From Pteria penguin (lineage: Eukaryota > Mollusca > Bivalvia > Pterioida > Pteriidae), in contig CM068590.1 of the NCBI GenBank assembly GCA_035048485.1, forward strand, positions 12,012,494-12,076,493: a DNA stretch of 64,000 nt, in the 5' to 3' direction. Of this stretch, positions 35,523 to 49,857 are shown piece by piece. The notes beneath the pieces are model-generated. The model searched no databases, was not told where the DNA came from, and saw nothing but the letters and a program-made list of their open reading frames with translations. Positions within the stretch are counted from its first letter, which is position 1; each line of letters begins with the position of its first letter. Both the position numbers and the translations under genes were made by a program.

Positions 35523-37107
35523 TTTCGCTAAATTTCAAAGCGACTCAAATTTCTACATTTGATTTTTCTACAGTTTATACATCTCTGCCTCATGATTTGA
35601 TTAAAAGCAAGTTGCTGTCTCTTATACAATGGTGTTTTCACAAAGAATCTAAAACGTACATATGTACTTCCAATAACTCCGGATTCTTTTCCAACGAACA
35701 ATATACTTCATATAAATACTGGACTTGCAAGGAATTATGTAAAGCAATAGATTTTCTCATGAATAATATTTTTGTTCACTTTGATGGCAAGATATATCAA
35801 CAAATAGTTGGGATTCCTATGGGTACTAACTGCGCGCCTCTGATAGCAGATTTATTTCTTTATTGTTATGAGAGGGATTTTATGGTTTCTATTCAAAAAT
35901 CAAAACGTTTTGACCTCATTGACAAATTTAATAATACTTGCAGATATCTATTATATCAGAAATATATCCACCAGAGCTCATATTGAATAAAGCTAATACT
36001 TGAGAGTAATCTACACCTTTCTTAGATTTAAACATCAAATTATCAACCACCTAATATATACTAATATTTATGATAAACGTGAGGATTTTGGATTTCCTAT
36101 TGCAAATTTCCCTTACTTGGATGGCGATGTCCCTCGACTCCCATCATGTGGTATCTATATATCTCAATTTGTTTGATTTGTCAGAGGCTGCACCGATGTT
36201 TTGGACTTTCATAAACGAAATTTACAAATTTCTACTACACTTTTAACTCAGGGTTACTGATATCACAAGCTAAGAAAAACATTCGGCAAATTCTTCAGAT
36301 CTTATTCAGAACTTATATCTAAATTTGGAAATATTTCTTTTCAACAGTATGTATCCAATGGAATTTCCCATCCTAATTTTTACGGTGATCTCGTATATAA
36401 ACTAAGGAAAGTAAAAGGCTCCGATAACGTTATTTTATCATGTAATAAAATAGTCAAACGTCTTCTAAATAGACAATATGATATTGAGATCATCAAAAAG
36501 ACTATAGGTCTTGTATTTGGCCCCTCTACAGCCTTATGCAGACTTTTACTTGAACGTTGCACGCTGACTAACAGGGCGGTGGGGACTATATGACGGGTCT
36601 TGTCCAAACCTCTTTCAGAGGAGACGTGGTCCTGAACCCCGTCCCCTCTGACTGTTAGTCGCAACTCCTACAGATCTAGGGTCTTAGCTCGCTTTCAGAC
36701 TGGCAGAGCACGGTTTATCATGTTGATGTCGCATATATTTTTATACCATTATGTGTTTTACAATACCTTACGTGTTTATATTTTTATCACCTCTCAATAT
36801 GCTATACCTTTTGACCCTTGTTCTTTACATGGAGGATTATTTATAAATCTTTTAATGTACGTCCTTTGATTGTTCTGCTGTTACGGTGAGTGGGAAGGTG
36901 GTCCCGTAAACCGGTTAACCACACCATTTGTTTGGCTTTTGTCAAATTAAATGACCGTCCTAAGTCGGTATCGTAATTGCACTACAATCAAATATTTTTG
37001 TAATGTGTTATATGTGCTAGTATATTATTTATATTCATGTATTGTACAGCTCCATGGTGACTTCTGCCACATAATTGAGCCAGTAACTCCTCTTTTTCTT
37101 TCAGTTA
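35515..37107 (+). mobile_element. PLE1 copy C, active site deleted
   Basis: Encodes the PLE1 RT core (HDLIKSKLLSLIQWCFH, GIPMGTNCAPLIADLFLY) up to NNTCRYL at about 35948. There a net loss of 40 bases compared with copy A removes the DD of the YLDD box and shifts the frame. The shared TGA is at 36001-36003, and the RT C-terminal part continues with further lesions to about 36590. The 3' UTR ends at 37107 with TAACTCCTCTTTTTCTTTCA. At the hypermutated sites of copy B this copy agrees with copy A, so it serves as an outgroup. Confidence 0.9.
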
Positions 37108-37145
37108 TGCTCGTGGCAGAATGGTTGAAATTTTCATATTATATA

Positions 37146-37300
37146 AATATTTGAAGAGCAGTATTGAAACCAAATTGACCGAAAAGGTGAACCAAAGAAT
37201 CAATATAAGGACAGAGCTACGCATGAGGGAGATACTCCTTAGTTTTAGAGTGATTTACATAATTTCATAACGGCAAATTTGAAGTATATATTTCAAGTCA
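37146..37300 (+). repeat. Dispersed repeat (pair with 44150-44290)
   Basis: AATATTTGAAGAGCAGTATT, GAAAAGGTGAACCAAAGAAT and GAGATACTCCTTAGTTTTAG recur at 44150-44290 with similar spacing. No coding sense was recognised; probably a transposon UTR piece. Confidence 0.65.
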
Positions 37301-38110
<810 letters not shown>

Positions 38111-38349
38111 TGAAATAGATATAATATATGAATATACATGTATTACATATTTAATCAGCGATAGTAAACAAGGGTTTGTGAGGGGGAATTCTTGAACATA
38201 CCCGGATTCGAGTATGTTGAAGCAACAGTGGATGATGATATTTGTGGTAAATGCAATCTAAGGAAGCCGAGAAGTATGCAGCCGAGCCTACTACCACAGC
38301 TAGTTCCAGTAATACAACACCAGTCCGCCGACCATAGGCCTACCTGGCA

Positions 38350-39510
38350 CAACATTTATAGCTAGTAGTCATGCATACTGTGTTGTATGCAAACGACCCG
38401 GCCCAAAACTGATCGTTGTATCACAGACTGTTATAATAAACACCTTTATCAAACATGATATCTTGCTTCCAGAAGGTTGCCGATGTTGTCCATCACATGT
38501 GTCAAAGAACGAATTTACACAAGACGTTTTTAAGAAATTGACAATGTGTGTGACAATGTGTTTGTTAATCGCTCTTCGATGTTACTACTGGTAGAGAAAT
38601 TGAAACAAATTGCCAAACAAAACTCCCGGTCATGTGTAGTGTTCGAAAGCGGATCTATGACGGAGGATGACTATATCTCTTTGACAGGTGTCAGTCAACA
38701 TGCATTTGATGGCATATGCAAGCATGCCTCATGTGTCGTTCGGAACACTCCTGTAAGAAGTGTTCGAAATTCTGTGGGAATGTTTCTGTTAAAATTATGG
38801 TCGGGAATGTCCAATAGACTTTTGGCTACCCTGTTTCGTATTACTCGATCAAGCCTCAGACGCGCCATCGCTTCTGTCAGGGCGGCTTTAATGAGTTCCA
38901 CAGTTCCCGAGAATCTAGGGTTACAACATATTACTCGTCAACAAGTTATAGCAAATGACACTCGCCATCTCGCGCATACTCTCTTTGGATCTGTTACATC
39001 ATCTCCTGCTGTTCTCGTTCTGGATTGGACATACATTTATATTTAAAAAGCGGCAACTTTCAATTTCAACGTAGAACCTTTAGCATACATAAAGGTAGAC
39101 CTTTAGTCAAACCCATGATCATAGTAACAACAAGCTGTTACTATTTGACCGTTCTTGGACCGTATTTTGCTGACTCGAAAAACAATGACGCATCCATTCT
39201 CAACCATATGCTTAAGATGAACATAGAAAATATTAGACAGTGGATCCCAGATAGCATAGGTACGTTGGCCCAACATTGGGCCAACAATGACACTTGCGTT
39301 GGCCCAACGTTGTCATATCTTGCTCATCGGTGCAACGTTGGTCCAACGTGTTGCATTGACCCAACAAAGATTTATCTCATCCGTTGTCTTGCTCAGGTCA
39401 AATGCAGCTGGAGAATTCCTTTTAAGTCAACAATCCAATCCATAAGGCAGCATATTGCAAACCTAAATCAGCATCAGTTCTCAATGTATGCATTACAACA
39501 TTGACCTTCG
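38350..39510 (+). pseudogene. PIF/Harbinger-type DDE transposase, degraded
   Basis: From about 38370 a frame reads YCVVCKRPGP and LPEGCRCCPSHVSKNEF, a Cys-rich N-terminus seen in animal DDE_Tnp_4 (Harbinger-like) proteins; it stops near 38590. The next frame (38546-39046) has the helical region SMTEDDYISLTGVSQHAFD and ends at LVLDWTYIYI, where the first catalytic Asp is followed by Trp rather than the usual Gly. After a shift, 39046-39250 reads FQRRTFSIHKGRPLVKPM and VLGPYFADSKNNDASIL. The second catalytic Asp region (normally TTDGY) reads TSCYY, so that Asp is lost. A palindrome-rich insertion at 39262-39372 disrupts the C-terminus. Non-functional. Confidence 0.8.
39262..39372. repeat. GTTGGCCCAAC palindrome cluster
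   Basis: CGTTGGCCCAACATTGGGCC, GCGTTGGCCCAACGTTG and CAACGTTGGTCCAACGTG occur within about 110 bases, all variants of a GTTGGnCCAAC palindrome. They sit inside the Harbinger reading frame, where no family member would be expected to have them. Confidence 0.8.
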
Positions 39511-39936
39511 CTGTTTGCAGACATACAGCACCACAGAAAATCATAAACTGACATGACAATATGTGTTGAAATCATAAACACTATCGTAATAGATGACTTG
39601 AATTGAAAAAGTTAAGTTTAATGTATGTTTTAATATTAAAATCAATTATTAAATGGCACAATCCTGATTTATAAATGTTAAAAATATATACATATTCATA
39701 GTGTTATGCTACTTTCAACAACTGGTATGTCACTTTTTATTCAATTTTATTTCCATCGTCTTCCGTTTTTTTTTTTTTCCTGATTTCCTTTTCATTATTT
39801 TTCTTTCTTTTCTCTCCCCCTCCCTCTCGATCTTCCGCATTTCTGAACGAGTCTTCAAATGGTGCATATTTCTAAATCGGAAGCTGAAGAGCACAGCCTG
39901 TTTCCTTAATGCTTCTGTTGAAGAAAAACATACTGT
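39511..39936. other. Non-coding stretch
   Basis: Pyrimidine-rich around 39755-39840; nothing else recognised. Confidence 0.4.
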
Positions 39937-40509
39937 TTAAAGCTGTATAACCTATGTTCGCTAGTAGAATGTATATTATGGGTTGAATTGTTTTGAATAT
40001 ATAAATAAGCCTAAAACATATTAAAAAGGACCCTTGCAAATGTCGGGATCAAATTCGTCGTATTAAGTTAGATATGGCTGTCTAAAACACGATGTTTGTA
40101 AATAGAATGTTTACAACCAACTTATCACGTGATCTAATTCGGAAGCCGCCACATCACGGACACTGGTGGAAGGCGAGGTAAATAAACTTGAATAGTAACT
40201 TTTAAAATCTGTATTTAAGTCTGCTAAAGTTAGTGTTTACTGAAATCGATTTCTTTTGGAGTCTCCCTTCATCGTATTTGTTTTAATTAAACTGCGCATG
40301 TGCTAAGTCAGGTCATGGTTGTATTTATGGAATACCCACTTTATTTACGAAGTATTTTCTTTTTATTTTGATATCTCTAAGGGTTTGAAGCAACAACAAA
40401 TGTTATTAACGCAAAGTTAATAACTTTAGCCATACAAGTAAAATACAGTTTTTGTTTTACATGCGCTAATTTTTGAAATTATACTGAATTGTAGGGTATA
40501 CAACTTTAA
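39937..40509. mobile_element. MITE family 1, copy 2
   Basis: Same element as 4061-4645. Left end TTAA-AGCTGTATAACC, right end reverse-complemented TTAA-AGTTGTATACCC. TTAA at both edges. The interior is collinear with copy 1 (CAACTTATCACGTGATCTAA, GAGTCTCCCTTCATCGTAT). Confidence 0.85.
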
Positions 40510-42231
40510 TAATCCCGTAGGAATTTACATAATAACATTTGCTGGGGTTTTTTCCGAAATCGGTCTTTGAGTAAATTGACCTAAACTAACTACACAAATA
40601 ATTACAGATTTTGCTGATTGTATGCAATAGACAAGGAAATCGCGAAGGAGTGTAAAACTACAATGCATACCTAAATGCTAAAAGAAAACAGGAAAACATG
40701 TAGCAGTTGCCACTCTAACGATCATGTGACCTACGACACCGTACGATATCACATGACAATGAGTGTTTAAATATTCCGCCATGTACTATATGTATTTAAT
40801 TAAATTTCAGCCTTGAAAGAAGTCTTTTAGCGATAATTGCAAGATAAAAATAACAGAAAAATTAAAATTCCATTCTATAAAATCGATTTTGACAAAACAT
40901 ACACATATCTGACAGAAATCTACGTCCCTGATTTCAGTAATTCAGATGGAAAAAGTAGTTCTGCTTGCTATAAAAATTCGCATATAAATCTTTAAAATGG
41001 AGGAATGAATAACCATGTACGAAATACTACTTACATTTTTAAGCTGCATCAAGTTACACACTTAATTCACATCCAAAACTATCCAAAGTAGGAACTGCAC
41101 AGCAGTACATTCTATCCAACATTGTTTTAGCCTTCTTTTCCTCTGCCGAGTTCTCTGCTTGTCCTTCTATCAGTTATTCTGTAACTTAGCCCAGCAGTTG
41201 TAGCTTTTCTTTATAGTCTTTCTCTGTTCCGAATCTTCAACATGAAAAATATTTGTATGACTCGTAGGTTTTATAATTAGCTCTTAAAAGAGTTTGTTTA
41301 GAAAAGGCAATAAAGTATAATCTGTGTCGACGTAAGTAAAACAGAAATACCGAAATATGTTCGAAGTACAAGTTAATAAAATAAAGGACTGGTGAGCCCA
41401 GCAAAACACATTTTGGGTCTTCTGCTATGTTGTCTATATATAATAAGGACCAACTAGTATTGATAAGGGTTGTGTATCGCGAATGAACATCATATTACAA
41501 TATTTTGTGGTATATTGCACAATGCTATGTTATTTGTTTGTTTGATTGCTAACGTTACTGTCACAGTCAACGATATCGATATTTTAGTCATATAAATGTG
41601 ACGGCACATAAATGTACAGGTATATGGAGAAAACAGGACCTGTTTTAAATGAATGTCTAAATAAATAGCTCCTCAAGGAATCTCTTTCATCTTTCTTGAA
41701 TTGTTCCACTAGCAATAGTGTCCTCTCTCTCTAGCCCTTCCTGTATGCATGGAAATATGTTTTGTGGTACTGGCTATGTTTTTTGGCTATGACTGTCCAC
41801 TTAGACTTATCTTTAAACTTATTTTCTGTGATCACTTCTTATAGAAGATGCATATCATCTTCTGCACCGAATTTGCGTCTTTCTTTGTAACATGCTGACC
41901 TGGTATGAGAAAATTTATTCGTTAAGTAAACGTTCTTGTATGCTCCTGTATACTTATAATCAATGATAAGGTGAATGTTGTTTTTGTTTTGTCTATTGGT
42001 CTGCTGTAAACCGTAAATCTTTGGCATGCATACAATAAGTAGACCCTTTAAAGTAAATCTAGGACCAACGATATTTTGATCTTGATCTTTATGCTGAGAT
42101 AGCTGTTATTGTTGAAACCGAGTGCATACTGATTACTAAATACAAGTTGTGGTACTGAAGGACAGACGTGGCTAATTTGGGTTGGGTAGGGAAAAAGGGG
42201 CGAGTGCCGGGAAGGAAGAAATACGATATTC
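40510..42231. other. Non-coding stretch
   Basis: AT-rich; no recognised gene, RNA or repeat. Confidence 0.4.
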
Positions 42232-42784
42232 TTAAAGCGTATACCCTACGTTCGCATATTGTAGGTAAATTTATTCTAAATTGTTTTGATTATATATATA
42301 AGCCTAAAACATTTTTTAAAAATGCAAATGTTGTGATCAAATTCGTTGTATTAAGTGAGATACGGCTGTCTAAAACGCGATGTTTACAAACAGAGTGTTT
42401 ACAACCAACTTATCATGTGATCTAATTCGGAAGTTGCATCATGAAGGGCAAGGTAAATAAACTTGACGAGTAACTTTAAAAATCGGCATTCAAGTCTGCT
42501 AAAGTTAGTATTTACTGATATTGCTTTCTTCTGGAGTTTCCCTTCATCGTTTTTGGTTTGATTAAACTGTGCATGCGTGAAGTCAGTTTACTGCTGTATT
42601 TATGGAATACCCTCTTTATTTACGAAGTATTTTCTTTTTATTTTGATATCTCCGAAGGTTTGAAGCAACAAAAGATGTTATTAACGCAAAGTTAATAACT
42701 TCAGCCATACAAGAAAAATACAGTTTTTGTTTTACATGTCCTAATTTTTGAAATTATATCGAATTGTAGGGTATACAACTTTAC
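42232..42784. mobile_element. MITE family 1, copy 3
   Basis: Left end TTAA-AGCGTATACCCTA, right end reverse-complemented GTAA-AGTTGTATACCC. Same interior as copies 1 and 2 with a deletion around the CATCACGGACAC segment. It lies 1.7 kb from copy 2. Confidence 0.85.
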
Positions 42785-44149
42785 GATATATGCAAATTGC
42801 TCGTAATTTGTTTGTGCATGTATGGATTCGGGATGGAGGAGGATTCACACAACACCCTTTTCTTGGAACATTTGACTAACATAAAGAAAGACATTGAAGT
42901 GTATTTTATGGCAATATGAAACTAGAAACCCATTTTCTGACCGAAACACCAACAGTTTTGCCGGTTTTCTTTTCCTTTTTTTCGTAAGACGCTGGATACG
43001 TCGCTGAAAAAGTGCAGTCAAGGGCAAGTGCCAAGACGGAATCCCTGGTTTGAGAAACGGACAGAGAGGACCAGATAATTACGGGTAAAGCCCGAATGTG
43101 GATATTCCGAATTTCCTATCTGCGCCACATTAGTCAAACGGGGAGACGTATAACTCCCACCCACCCCTTTTCTCCATTCATTGAAACGTTTAGCGAGGGA
43201 TCTAGCGAGAGAGACTACGCTCATCCTCCCAATTCGTCGAAATAAATTATGGTAGGCCTAAGTCATGGACAAGATTATGTAACACTTTGTATCACGTCAT
43301 CACAACATGTCTATGTAACCTTGAAATTACCTCTGGTTCAGACCCATATTTGGAAATAAGCTGTATGGATAATGCTCAAATTCAATGCAAACGAATTCTT
43401 CAGTTCCTAACCTGTAAAATTATACATGGTTGCACTATAAGGAATTGAATAAAAGCGAGAATTTCGTTGAAGTAAACACTTACTAGTAAACAGCTTCCTC
43501 CATGCTCTTGATGACGTGTAGTAAGAGAAATACAAGGAAATAGGCCTTATTACGAGAACATAGGTATAATGCAGGAAAAAGTATTTGAAGATGGGCATAA
43601 TTTATTTATGCTATGTTCGGTTTGATTTCGTTTTATTGATGGATATTCCCTTTATGAAAGATTTGAAAACGGAGGGAAACAATTAATGATGAACGGTGGG
43701 GTGGTTGTATTGTCAAAAAATTTTGTGATAAAAGATGGATTCAATTCATTTGCAACTATTTTTTTTAAATCAAATCAATTACACTCATCTTTACTTCTTG
43801 GTATTTTTACCGATCTTTAACTCAATTATGCCTATTTTCAAATCCATTGTACATATCTCCACATTTCATATGTAGATAGGTACAGTTGATTTGTAAATAT
43901 ATTTCGAGATAGGTACAAATATTTGGATATATTGTAATCTGGCATTCTAGTAACTTTCAGTCAATCAATTTTCTTTCTTCCATAACTGTAGGGACTTTGA
44001 GTTCTTCCTCCTTTCTAAGTTTCATTAGATTTCCTCATGGGTTCTAGAGAAGAAGTTGAAAATGTGAACAGTTTACATACGATGGACGGACGGACGATTC
44101 ACTATAATAAATATAGAGTATACATAACTTTTAATTTTGTGCATTAATA
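42785..44149. other. Non-coding with two unassigned minus ORFs
   Basis: Minus-strand ORFs at 43018-43224 (MSVVSLARSLAKRFNEWRKG at its start) and 42845-43027 lie next to each other in a slightly less AT-rich stretch. I recognise no family and see no splice-site support. A GACGGACGGACG short repeat occurs near 44090. Confidence 0.25.
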
Positions 44150-44290
44150 TTTGAAGAGTAGTGTTGAAACCCAGTTGACAGAAAAGGTGAACCAAACAAT
44201 TAGTGTAAGAGCTAAGCATGAGAGAGATACTCCTTAGTTGTAGAGTGATTTACATAATTACATGAGTGCAAATTTTAAGTGTATATTAAA
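44150..44290 (+). repeat. Dispersed repeat (pair with 37146-37300)
   Basis: Diverged copy of the sequence at 37146-37300, same orientation, shared GAAAAGGTGAACCAAA and GAGATACTCCTTAGTT. Confidence 0.65.
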
Positions 44291-47200
44291 ATAGCGCTTT
44301 TCAGCCTTTGCATAAGATCCTGATTATAATGAATCAGGAATTATAACTCTGTCAAAAGTATTTCAAACAGAATATAACATCTTTAGTGGTTTAAACGGTA
44401 TTCATACAATAAATTTATAGATATTTAAAGATATTCATATAAACAAACGTTCTTAGAAAGGAGTAACAAGGAATAATACTTAAATTAATAATAATAATCT
44501 AGGATAACGTACATCAATTATTCAGCTGAATCTAGTAGGAATATTCCGTTAGTACATTAAACAAATTTATATAAAGCACTATATAAAACGATTTACTAAA
44601 AAAGAAGAAAGAAATGACGAATGTTTGAGAAGGAGAAAAATTTATGATAATGGTTATGAAAATCATTAATCATGAATGCGTGTCTCCTACGTGTGATTAA
44701 CTCGTTATTAATTTCCAACCCATTGTTAAAACTGAGGTTATTCAAAAAGTTTAAATCAAATAGGTGCAAATATTTCATTAACGGAAAATCAGGAAACGGC
44801 TATAAATCTGTCAAAGTACGTCAAATCGAACCAAGCTTAATTTAACTAATATTTTTTTCTTACTTCATTATAACGACTTCTTTTACACATATCTCGTAAA
44901 AACGACTTTTTTTAATTTTCTTAATTTGAATTTTACTCTCATAGGGAATTGGAATTTCCTTTCGCATACAATTGCATCATACCTCATATTTTCGAATAAT
45001 ATCTTTATTTTTAGTATATATTGGTGTTTATTCAAAATAATATTTCACTAGATCGGAGACAAAATGACAAATTTCTCCCATTCTGGGATTTTCAACTGGA
45101 TATCACTTGACACTGTCCTAACTGGAAGTGAAACATAGGTCAAAAAAAGAAGTAAACTGTAATGGCAGCCAAGTAACTTCAAAAACATTAATTTCGATGT
45201 TTTGAATATACAATATATAATTGACTTTAACGCATCTTTAAAAAATTATATTGAAAAACTGAAAGTTATAAGCACCTAAATGATATCGTTCATATCATCT
45301 GGTGTGAAAGTCCTTTGGTTCATGGTACTATATATTGACAACTTTCATTACAACCTAATAAAGTTGCCGCGACTCTGTTCTTAATTATTTTAATATCACA
45401 AAGTTTCAAGGCCGAAACACACAAATAATAAATTCAGACATGTATATCGTTTAGTAAATCAAGCATTTGATCCTACCATACCGCTGCGACTCAACGGACG
45501 ACAAACAAGATACATTTTAAAACCCAAGCTTTAGATAGTACGTTACCTTTTGCAGAGGACGTATAGATTGGGATTAACAGATTGAATAGACATGTTATCT
45601 TAAAATAGTGAGTATTTCATTTCATTTTGACGGTTAGTTAACGACACTGGACAATAGTCAGAAATATGACATTTTCTGCTGCAGAATTTTCGACAAGTGT
45701 ATCAATAATAAATCTTGATTAAAACTGCTATACAGTATAATTACGATTTAATATTGTTGTTGTTGTTGTTAAGACAGTAATTGCAGACAATTACGTGAAA
45801 AAATCTCGGAAATTCACGTTTCAAAAGCCGAAATAACGTAGCTATCCGTAACTGGTCTTAGCCGGTAACTGGTACACTACTAGTAGTGCTCTTGTCAAAA
45901 AACGTACACATACATTGTGTTTTACAATGGTCAAAGTGTTAAGTGTTAAATCTAAAAAAAAAAACCTCATAGAATCTCCAGTGCCCTGTTGGTCAGCGTA
46001 CAAGGCTCGAGGAAAATTTTTCATAATGCTGCATAAAAGCCGAATTTACGATGTATGGTTTACTCTGGATGTGGAAGACCTTTGTGTGTGTGTGTCGGGG
46101 GGAGGGGGTATTTTTTACCTGTTCATGTATAAAGGATTTCGGTTTTCACGCGGCTTTTGTAAATCCTTCGTCAACAAAAGTTCAATTGCAGGTTGAAAAG
46201 ATTTTGGTACTGCCTCGTCAATTAAGAATGCTCGGCATCGAATATCTTGATTAGCCATAACATCTTTATCAGTCAAATAAAACAAATCCTATTTCGCATT
46301 TATCGTGAGACCTTTAAATAATATAATAGACTATGGAATGCTCAATGCAGCGAAACGAGTACGAAACTGGCAGTCACTTAGAAATCTTCGTAAGCATTGC
46401 AGAGCATATATTAACCTTTTCATAGTTATATTCAGACAAGATCGACAAACAACAAGTAACATTGAATATTGACATTTCTGATTAAAGAAACGGGTAATCG
46501 TATTTTCAAACTGAAAAATTGGTTCAGTCTCTCCGTTCTAACCTTGTTGTTTTCCTATTTTTTTTTTTTTTTTTTTTTTTTTTTCTTAATTAAGGTAAAC
46601 TATCTTACTAAATTGTAAGGAATCTTGAAATCCATACCTCAGTATTTTGTGAGTGAATTTAAATTTTAGAAAACTATAGAAAGCAACAATTTTGATTCGA
46701 AACTAAACATTAGCTTCTTTACCTGCAATTAGGATTAATTTGGGGCACATGTCCACAATTTTGACATTGTTGGAGTCTGCCTCTTATCCTATATGTCTCA
46801 CTATTTATATTTTTTTTCTTTACGAAAAACGTTGAATTAAAAGACAAAATGTGTTTAAACTATCATTTTGATGGTTTATGATGTTTGCAATATGTGTATA
46901 TCTTCAGAAACAAATAATGTATAAGTAAATATTATTCTTATTAATGCTATTTAAGTGATTTTTGTTTCAAAAATCATTGTTTTTGACTCAAAATGCTGAT
47001 GTTTGCACATAGCTGATGTTTATGACATAAGATTTGGATAAAGATTATCATAAAGTTTTATATATTTATATATATCTATAAATCAAAAAATTAAATCCAT
47101 ACAAATATTTAGTCATATTGGTCCTTTTGTAATTTTCAGCAATATTTCTTTTGGTCTTTTGAATTTGCCAGAAAACTTTTTAACGCGCCAAGCGCAAAAT

Positions 47201-49857
47201 GTTTATATGGTTAAGTTTGTAGCATATTTCTAAAGCATTAAAAATGAAAACTTGTACAACCTTGCTTGGGTTTATGCCCACCAAACTGTATGAAAGGTTT
47301 TACAGATTTTAAGCAACTCTTCTTAAATCAGTCAGTTTTTTCTAAACATCGAAATAAATTGACAAAATATGTTAATATGTTTATTATTAATTAACAATTA
47401 ACAATTATTAATGTACAGCTTAAGAAACCGAAATATATCTTTTTAGAAAAAGGGGATGAATAATTGAGTTTTTCCTATTTTCAGTGATTTATGCTTAAAA
47501 TCGATATATTTTGCCCCCAAAACCCTAATGATCAATTGTTGCATTTTTGATAAACGTTAAAATATCTACTCTTTTCAGAAATACCCCTGTATGGGACAAA
47601 CAATTCTGATTCATTTTCTATTAACCGCACTGTTTAAAAATAGAGTAGTATTTCTAGTATCAGCTGATTAATCGAAGTCTAAATCCCGAAACAACTCAAT
47701 AACTAGTAATTCATTACCACACTGCATCTGGATATCCTCGATTATGTTCGAGCTTTCAAACGAATATGGTTCTAAATTAAACGCATCTTATAAATAGAAT
47801 CTCTTCTGTATAACTTTTACATTCCGTGGGAAAAAGATAATACTACATATTATATCCGAGTAAAGGTTGACTGACAAACATAAATTGGAGGGAAAATTTC
47901 GTCCATCATCTAAAACTGCCTGTAATATTGGATACTGCTTCAAAGCTGACGGATGAATTTGTATTGCACACTGTAATGGTATACTCTCTTTCCCTTACTT
48001 TGCATTTACTCAGATCGATTATTTGTAGCAAGCACAGTAGTTTACAAACACTGAATTAAAATTGAGAAATAGCTTTTTATACGTCTAATATATATAGACA
48101 CTGTGATATTATAAATACCAAACCTCAATATTGGCAGGATATAAAGCAAGCAAATCCATACCTACGTCTTCAAGATGCAGTACATGTATACATTATTTTC
48201 ATTCATTGATTCCACAAACTATTATAATGCTAACGTAATCGAATATTTGATACCAATAATCTATATTACCTTAATCGTGTTATTTATTAACATCTTACCT
48301 TGCTGATAAAATAACATCAATAATTCAAAATTAATTTTCAATATTAGTCGTTCATTTATAAAGGTAAACTAGGTCTTTACGATAACTTGAAACCAAGTTT
48401 CCAAAAGACGAATCTCTCAAACATTTACATTTGAAATACATCGTTAATCATGAATGCGTGTCTCCTACGTGTGATTACTTGTTAACTCGTTATTAATTTC
48501 CTACCCATTGTTAAAACTAAGGTTATTCAAGAATTTTAAATCAAATAGGTACAAACATTTCAAAAACGGAATATCAGGAAACGGCTATAATTAAATCTGT
48601 CAAAGTAGGTCAAATCGAACCAAGATTAATTTATTATTTATTTATTACCTCATTATAACGACTTCCTTTACGCGTAATATCTCGTAAAAACGACTTTTTA
48701 AATTTTTCTAATTTGAATTTTACTCTCCTAGGCTAAGTGTAATTGGCATTTCGTTTCGCTTAAAATTGCACCATACCTCATATTTTCGAATAATGTTTAT
48801 TTTTGGTATATATTCGTGTTTATTCAAAATAATATTTCACTAAATCGGCGACAAAATGACAGATTTTTCCCATTCTGAGATTTTCAACTGGATATCACTT
48901 CACACTGTCCTAACTGGAAGTGAAACATAGGTCAAAGAAAGAAGTAAACTGTGATGGCAGCCAAGTAACTTCAAAAACATTAATTTCGATGTTTTGAATA
49001 TCCAATATATAATCGACTTTAACGCATCATCAAAAAATTATATTGAAAAACTGAAAGTTATAGGCACCTAAATGATATCGTTCATATCATCTGGTGTAAA
49101 AGGCCTTTGGTTCATGGTAATATATATTGACAACTTTTCAAGGCCGAAACACACAAATAATAAATTCAGACATGTATATCGTTTAGTAAATCAAGCATTA
49201 GATCCTACCATACCGCTACGACTCAGTGGACGATAAACAAGATACATTTTAAAACCCAAGCTTTAGATAGTACGTTACCTTTTGCAGAGGACGTATCATT
49301 GGGATTAACAGATTGAATAAACACGTTATACTAAAATAGTGAGTATTTCATTTCATTTTGACGGTTAGTTAACGACACTGGACAATAGTCAGAAATATGA
49401 CATTTTCTGCAGCAGAATTTTCGACAAGTGTATCAATAATAAATCTTGATTAAATCTGATATACGATATAATTACGATTTCATACTGTTGTTGTTGTTCA
49501 CACAGTCATAGTAATATTTTGATCGACGAAATTTCAAACTTTGAACTGTACGTATAATAAAATTTTAACAAGGTCTACTGCCTAGTCTCTGCACAAATAC
49601 CAAGGTTTGTCTAGAATGGGTTTTTCGGCCAAAATTGTGCTATGAAAAAAAAACTTATTGGTAAACGTCATGGAAGTTTATCCTCAAAATTATTTTGTTT
49701 ACTTTAAATTTGTGGTTTTCTATTCTAATTTTAAAAGTTTATGGGTATTGTGTGATTGAATCTAAACGAGACAATGAAACTTATTGAAGTGAAGGAAAAA
49801 AGGAAATTTTCTGTTAATTCAATTGACTGTCAAAACTTATATTGTATACTGGCGAAG

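Noticed and set aside
45915..46196. 93-codon ORF beginning MVKVLSVKS in the triplicated unit
   Set aside because: The equivalent frames in units 2 and 3 are shifted and run through a TG/poly-G tract, so coding sense is not conserved.
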